A DNA stretch of 64,000 nucleotides from positions 13,399,835 through 13,463,834 of the forward strand of contig OY759266.1 in assembly GCA_963662155.1 (NCBI GenBank), in the 5' to 3' direction. The translations under genes and the position numbers were made by a program. This document shows positions 52,901 to 58,900 of this stretch, in pieces. Source of the stretch: Lamellibrachia columna (taxonomy: Eukaryota; Annelida; Polychaeta; Sabellida; Siboglinidae). Numbering within the stretch: the stretch's first letter is position 1; every line of letters begins with the position of its first letter. Under the pieces are notes generated by a model. It was not told the DNA's origin. It made no database searches and saw nothing but the letters and a program-made list of their open reading frames with translations.

Positions 52901-55900
52901 AGATAATCACATAACATTATCACTGTATATACCCAGGTACAGACATTTCTCCATTGACCTTGTAAACAACTTACCAGGGTAAGCTAAAATAGGGCAAAAC
53001 ACCTGAATACCATATTGTAAAATTAGGCTTGAAATTATTCATTACTGTACATGAGAACTTACCTGGTGGTTGTCGTAAAACAGAACATCGGGCACCTTCA
53101 TCTTGTTCTCCGTCGCATACACTGGTACCTCCGTGGTGCCAATCCGCAAGACTCCATCTTTAACGCCACCTGAGGAGACAAACCAAGGTGAACAAATACT
53201 GACCTGCCTCGTGTGTGGTTTTTGTTTGGACACAACTGATGGAAACATTTGAGGCAAATGTTATAGAAATACAGCTGTGATAATAGCCAGTTAGCCAAAT
53301 CCCTGACCTCCCACATCAGGCTTGAACCAAGCTGAACCACCTGTAGACAGGAATTGGCCATTTCAGAGGTTGCATGCACAACTAGGAATATCAGAAACCG
53401 CAGCATGTGAATTCGGTGCAGGGTGGCGAACAGCAGATCACGTCATCTACACCTGCACACAATACGGAGCTCCAAACAGAGAAACTGGCATTGCAGAGCT
53501 TATCTGGCAACCCACGAGTGGCTGCTTGATGACAAATTTAGGCTGTTGACAAATGCAATAAGAAGACAGCCAATTGATAAATTAGTAATTCAGTTTACAT
53601 AGTTAAAGTGTTTGAAACTAACGAGAGGCGTAAGGACTGGTCTTCTATTATCAAGCAACAAGAACTTAGTTAATCAGGATATGACATGCTTCTAAATAAC
53701 TCGGCCATCTCCATATAAGTGGCATAACTGAGACCTCCAGAGTATTTGTACAAGGAGCTGCAGGTTTATCAATTCTGCATGGCAACTTCAGTCACTCTAT
53801 CCTGCACATTTCAAAATAATCAACCAAACCGAAAAAATTACACCAGCACTAACATGAGATTGCTGACTCGATGTCTTCAGTGGAAGATGGAGGATGAGGC
53901 TTGTTGATTCCAAGGTGCTCTAGTTCCTCCTCCAGGGCATTCCTCGTGAGTCGGGGCAAGAATCTGACAAAAAAAACATGAAGATTAAAATAACATAGTA
54001 ATAATAATACTACCATATTGTTCCCTATAGACGCACAGTGCGCAAGTGCGAAGGCTTGGGTGCACGTCTTTTAGTTCTCAAACATGGCCCGAATCATGAT
54101 CTGCCGCTATGAGTGAAATCGGCCTCTAAATTAGACTGGTAGCTAATCCGCAGTGTGGCGCCACTGTGAACTATGCAAAGAATGCGGAGCGCTTCTAGGG
54201 AATGACTCAGGAATCATGTCATTGATCACCAATCTATTTCATAACTAGCGCTTCTTTTGTGTGATGTATTTTGTCCACTCTACATGTACTTCAAATTGTT
54301 TTGATGATGCTAAATAAACTTAATGTAAGTCTACAGTGAGGTGTTGCATTGTTTGCTTTGTGCTGCCGGCTATAATCGCGTTTCACCAGCGCTGTGAAAA
54401 TATTAACTTAGAGACGAGCAGCCGAACGGTAATTTTTGCGACTTTCGCCTTTCCAAAGGCAAAGCCAGCACCGGCGAAACACGATTATAGATGGCAGTGC
54501 ATGTATTTTGTCCAATCTGCATGTACAACTTGGATGGCTTTGACAATGATGATGTGTAAAATGCTGAGCAGTTTGTTGCAAACGTTGTATCTGCTTTGGA
54601 CAACGCGACCCTCAGTGAAGATTCCGACCCTGAGGACTCCGCAGCTGGACAGCGTTGGACAGCGACACTGAGGTCTGACTGCTCTCCAAGGATTCCAGGT
54701 CATTAGTGTGAACTGATGTGGTTCAGTGATAGGCCAGACATCATGTTTCCTGAATGGAATTTAATTGTTCAGTTTATTGGGACTGAATTGATAGATGTTG
54801 ACTTTTAACCTGTTCATGTGGTATTTACACAGGTCTGTATGATGTGCCTAGTGCTGTAGTGTAGCGTGTAGTATGTAGTGTGTGTTTCATACTCTCGCTT
54901 TCAGCTCCAGCTGCCAGATAGCTCCTTGTAGTGAAAAGGGAGCCGAGTGTGTAAGTCTCCCCTGCTGGTACATAGCCTCTCCATAGACAAGACTCTAGCA
55001 CAACCTCCTCGTGGTACACTGCGGATACTGGGCACCTTGCAGCCCCAGGCGAATGTGCTAGGGATCTCGGAGCAGGTTGGAGCCTTAAAGGTGCAGTGTG
55101 CAGGGCCCACTAGCGTGTGGACACGTCCCGGTGCTGCATCATTCCAATCCCCAAATATGGGCAAATAGTACTGGGTAGATCACGCTCATTTGCCTTGGTA
55201 GGCAGGTGATCTAGGAGAAGGAAAACTCCGACATAAAACCGCAACAGCAGGTCAGCCAGGGCAGCGCTGCTGAGTGGCTAAGGTGTCCCAAATATAATGG
55301 TACAAATATTGTTGAGCGAGAGGGCTACCGCGTCCGGGGTAACCGACGCGCCGTCTACCTTGGCTGCGGCGAGAAGGCAGCGAAGACCAAGGGGATCGTC
55401 AGGTCAGCAGCGATCCAGATGTGAAGTCCGGCTAGGCAGTCTGAACGTGGGGACGATGAGCGGGAAAGGAGTAGAGGTGGTGGAAATGATGGAAAGAAGG
55501 AGACTGGAAGTATTATGTATCCAGGAGACTAAGTGGAAGGAGACAGAGCAAGGACAATGATGGGAGGGTACAAGCTACTGCACGCAGGAGGAGATGGAAG
55601 AAGTAACGGAGTGGGTGGGCATCATTGTATCCGAAGAGATCAGTAAGACGGTGGTCAGAGTGAAGAGATGGAAGGGGTCCATAGTGATGGCATGGCTGAT
55701 GATTAGGAAACAGATGATGTGTGTTATGTCTGTGTATGGGCCACAGATGGGAAGGATGGAGGCAGAGAAAGAGGAGTTCAGGGATGCTTTGGAGAGGATG
55801 ATAGGATTGGTGGAGCTGGAGGTGATGTTGTGTATTGCGGGAGACTTCAGTGCACATGTTGGGGTAGTGGAACCAGGTGAAGAGGAGAGCGTTGGCAGGT

Positions 55901-58900
55901 ATGGATGGGGAGCGAGGAATAGAGAGGGTTGAGCTCTGGTGGAGCTGGTGGCGAGAAATGGGTTAGCAGTGGCTAGCTCTTTCTTCCAGAAGCGAGAGAG
56001 CCACAAGATCACATACAGGAGTGGACAGCACAAGACAGAATTAGATCTAGTGATAGTCCGGAAGCAGCAGCTATGGAAGATTAAGGATTGTAAAGCTGTG
56101 GCTGGAGAGCATGTCACGACACGGCACAAGCCAGTGGTGTTCGTTGTGCGTATGCAGAAGAAGAAACAAACTAAGACCGTGGGCCGCAGGACTATTAAGT
56201 GGTGGAGGTGCAAAGATCACGTCACTGTTGAATACAAGGAGCGGATGACGGTTAAGTATGAAGAGCTCAGTGAAGAAGTTGGTGGTTTGGAGGAAGAATG
56301 GAAAAAGTACAAAGAAGCATTTGTGGGAGCTGCAGAGGAGCTATGTGGAAGAACATCAGGTAAGGGCAGAATGTCAAGGAGTAGTAACCAAGGATGGTGG
56401 ACAAGCGAGGTTGCAGAGGCAGTATGCGAAAAGAAGGAAGCCTGGAAAGAAATTGAGAAGACCAAGGAGAGAGGAAATGAACCGGATGCAAAGATGATAC
56501 ACACATACGGGCAGAAGAAGAGAGCGGCAAAAAGAGCTGTTGATAAGGCGAGGAGAGATATGGAAGCAGACGTATATAGCAAGCTAGATGAGGATGGTGG
56601 AAAGATGATATACAAAATGGCCCGAGACAGGGATGAGAATAGTAAGGACGTGAAGGGTGGGACGGTGATGAAGGATAGAAATGGGAAGTTAGTGACAGAA
56701 CAAGAGGCAGTGCTGAAGGTCTGGGAAAGCTACTTCAAGGAGCTACTAAACCAGGAAAGAAATAACAACGATCTGGAATTACCATCATATGTAGAGGGGA
56801 AAGTGGAGTTATCTGATATTACGGATACAGAGATGCAAACCGGGATGAAGAAGGGAAGAGCACCTGGTATCGATGAGATGCGTGTAGAGATGGTAATGGC
56901 AGCGGGGGAGAGTGGAATCAGCTGGACAAAGAGGCTGCTGAATACATGTATGAGGCAAGGTAAAGTACCAGAGGAATGGCGGACAGGGCTAATAGTCCAA
57001 ATATGGAAGAAGAAGGGAGATGTGCAAGACCCAGGGAAATACCGAGGAGTCACACTTCTAAGTTACATCATGAAGCTGCTAGAGAGGATCCTGGATGTGA
57101 GGATCCAAAAGTTACATCATGAAGCTGCTAGTGAGGATCCTGGATGTGAGGATCCAAAAGAAAGTAGAGCAAGAATTGGGTGAAGAACAACAAGGATTCA
57201 GAAAGGGCAGAGGGACGACTGATGGGATGTTTGCATTAAGACAAATGGTAGAGAAGAGGTTGGAGATGCAAGGGAGAATGGCAGTGGGGTTTGTGGGCCT
57301 GGAGAAGGCCTATGACACAGTCCCTAGAGAGATGGTGATGGCAACAGTGAGATGGATGGGAGTGCCAGAAGCAGAAGCCAGGATGGTGGAAGCAATGTAT
57401 GAGAGAACAAAAGGAAGAGTTGTGGTTGGATCTGGGTTGTCAGAAGAGTTTCTAGTTAACATCGGTTTGAGGCAAGGAAGTGCCCTTAGCCCTTTACTGT
57501 TTATCATGGTGATGGAAATAATCAGCAGGAAGATCAGCACGAAGGATATTCTCAGGAAGATGACGTATGCAGATGATCTGGCCATAATAGCAGAAAGCAA
57601 ACAAGACCTACAGGAAGTGTTGGAGGAATGGAAGGGGGTGTTCGAGAAGCACGGACTGCGAATGAGCCTAGAGAAGACAGAAGTGATGTGGGTTGGACAC
57701 CAGAGAGAGGAGTTGAACATCAGGTTGGATAGTAAGGAGATCAAGCAAGTGGATGGCTTTGTGTACCTTGGAGGAATGGCTACGGAGGATGGGAATTCAG
57801 TGGCAGAAGTGCGACGTCGGACACAAGTAGGAGCGAATGCTTGGAGAAAGGTAGAGGGAGTCATGTTGGACAAAAAAATGTCAAAAAACCTGAAAGGGAA
57901 AGTCCTGAGAACATGTGGTACACCAGCATGTATGGTCTGGAGACAGTGGCGTTGACAGAACAACAACAACAGAAGCTGCAAGTGTGTGAGAATAACTGGG
58001 TTCGGCGAATAACAAGAACAAAGAGGGTGGACAGAAGAAGGATGAACGACCTAAGGAAAGAGGTTGGGATGCAATGCAGCGTAACAGGAAGATTGGTGAG
58101 AAGCACGATGAGATGGGCAGGCCACTTGGTAAGAATGGATGCAAACAAACTAGCAAAGAGAGTAGAGGTGGACAAACATCAAGGACGCAGGAAAAGGGGA
58201 AGGCCACAGCTGAGATGGGAGGACTGCATGAGGAGGGACATGAGAAGATCGGGGGAGGATGAAAGATGGAGAGAGGGAGCAGCCGATAGAAAACTATGGA
58301 AAGAAAGAACAGAAAGAGTGGCTCGACAATATTTTACCTGACCCTCACCCCTGTACAGCAGGGAACAAGGAGGAAGAGCAGGTTGAGCAGGCAAATAAAT
58401 GTACTTCTTTCAGTTGGAATTTAGTTTTCTGTTGATTAACCAACAGTATTTTTTTATTTCAAAAAGGGCAACCACAATTGACATAGATGAACACTTTATT
58501 GATTGGTTCTGATGTGATTGTTTATGTAAAGGTAATTGGATACCACTACTACTCCTGAAAAAGGGGATGGGTTTGTATTAGGCAATGTGCTTCTATAGGG
58601 AACAATAAGGTAATATAAACAGTTAAAAGTTAATCAAACAATTTATGGCTACGATTAAAATGTTGAACTAAAGTGCAAGTGAAATAATATAATGTTGCCC
58701 AAGAATGCAAGAGGATTGACCAACAGTGTGACACCTTTGTAGCTGTGAACCCTACAGATGCCTACCTGGCAAGACAGGCCTTTTGCACAGTGTCATAGAC
58801 GTTCTCCTGCGGATACTTGGCCAATCTACGAGCAATCCGCAGCAGCTGTCTTGTTGACAGGGATGACGTCAGAGACCTCAACTGTAGCCCACAACAACAG

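Larger units (their letters stand above)
54013..58610. mobile_element. TA-flanked terminal-inverted-repeat element holding a LINE
   Basis: Left end CCATATTGTTCCCTATAGAC and the right end (read reversed) CCTTATTGTTCCCTATAGAA agree at about 25 of 28 positions, extending through GCACA.TGC. Both ends are flanked by TA (54011-54012 and 58611-58612), the duplication made by Tc1/mariner-type and some other transposases. No transposase is visible; the interior is mostly a LINE. Lies in the VWA8 intron between w5 and w6. Confidence 0.75.

Noticed and set aside
55575..56213. 212-codon minus-strand open frame
   Set aside because: Antisense shadow of the LINE endonuclease region.
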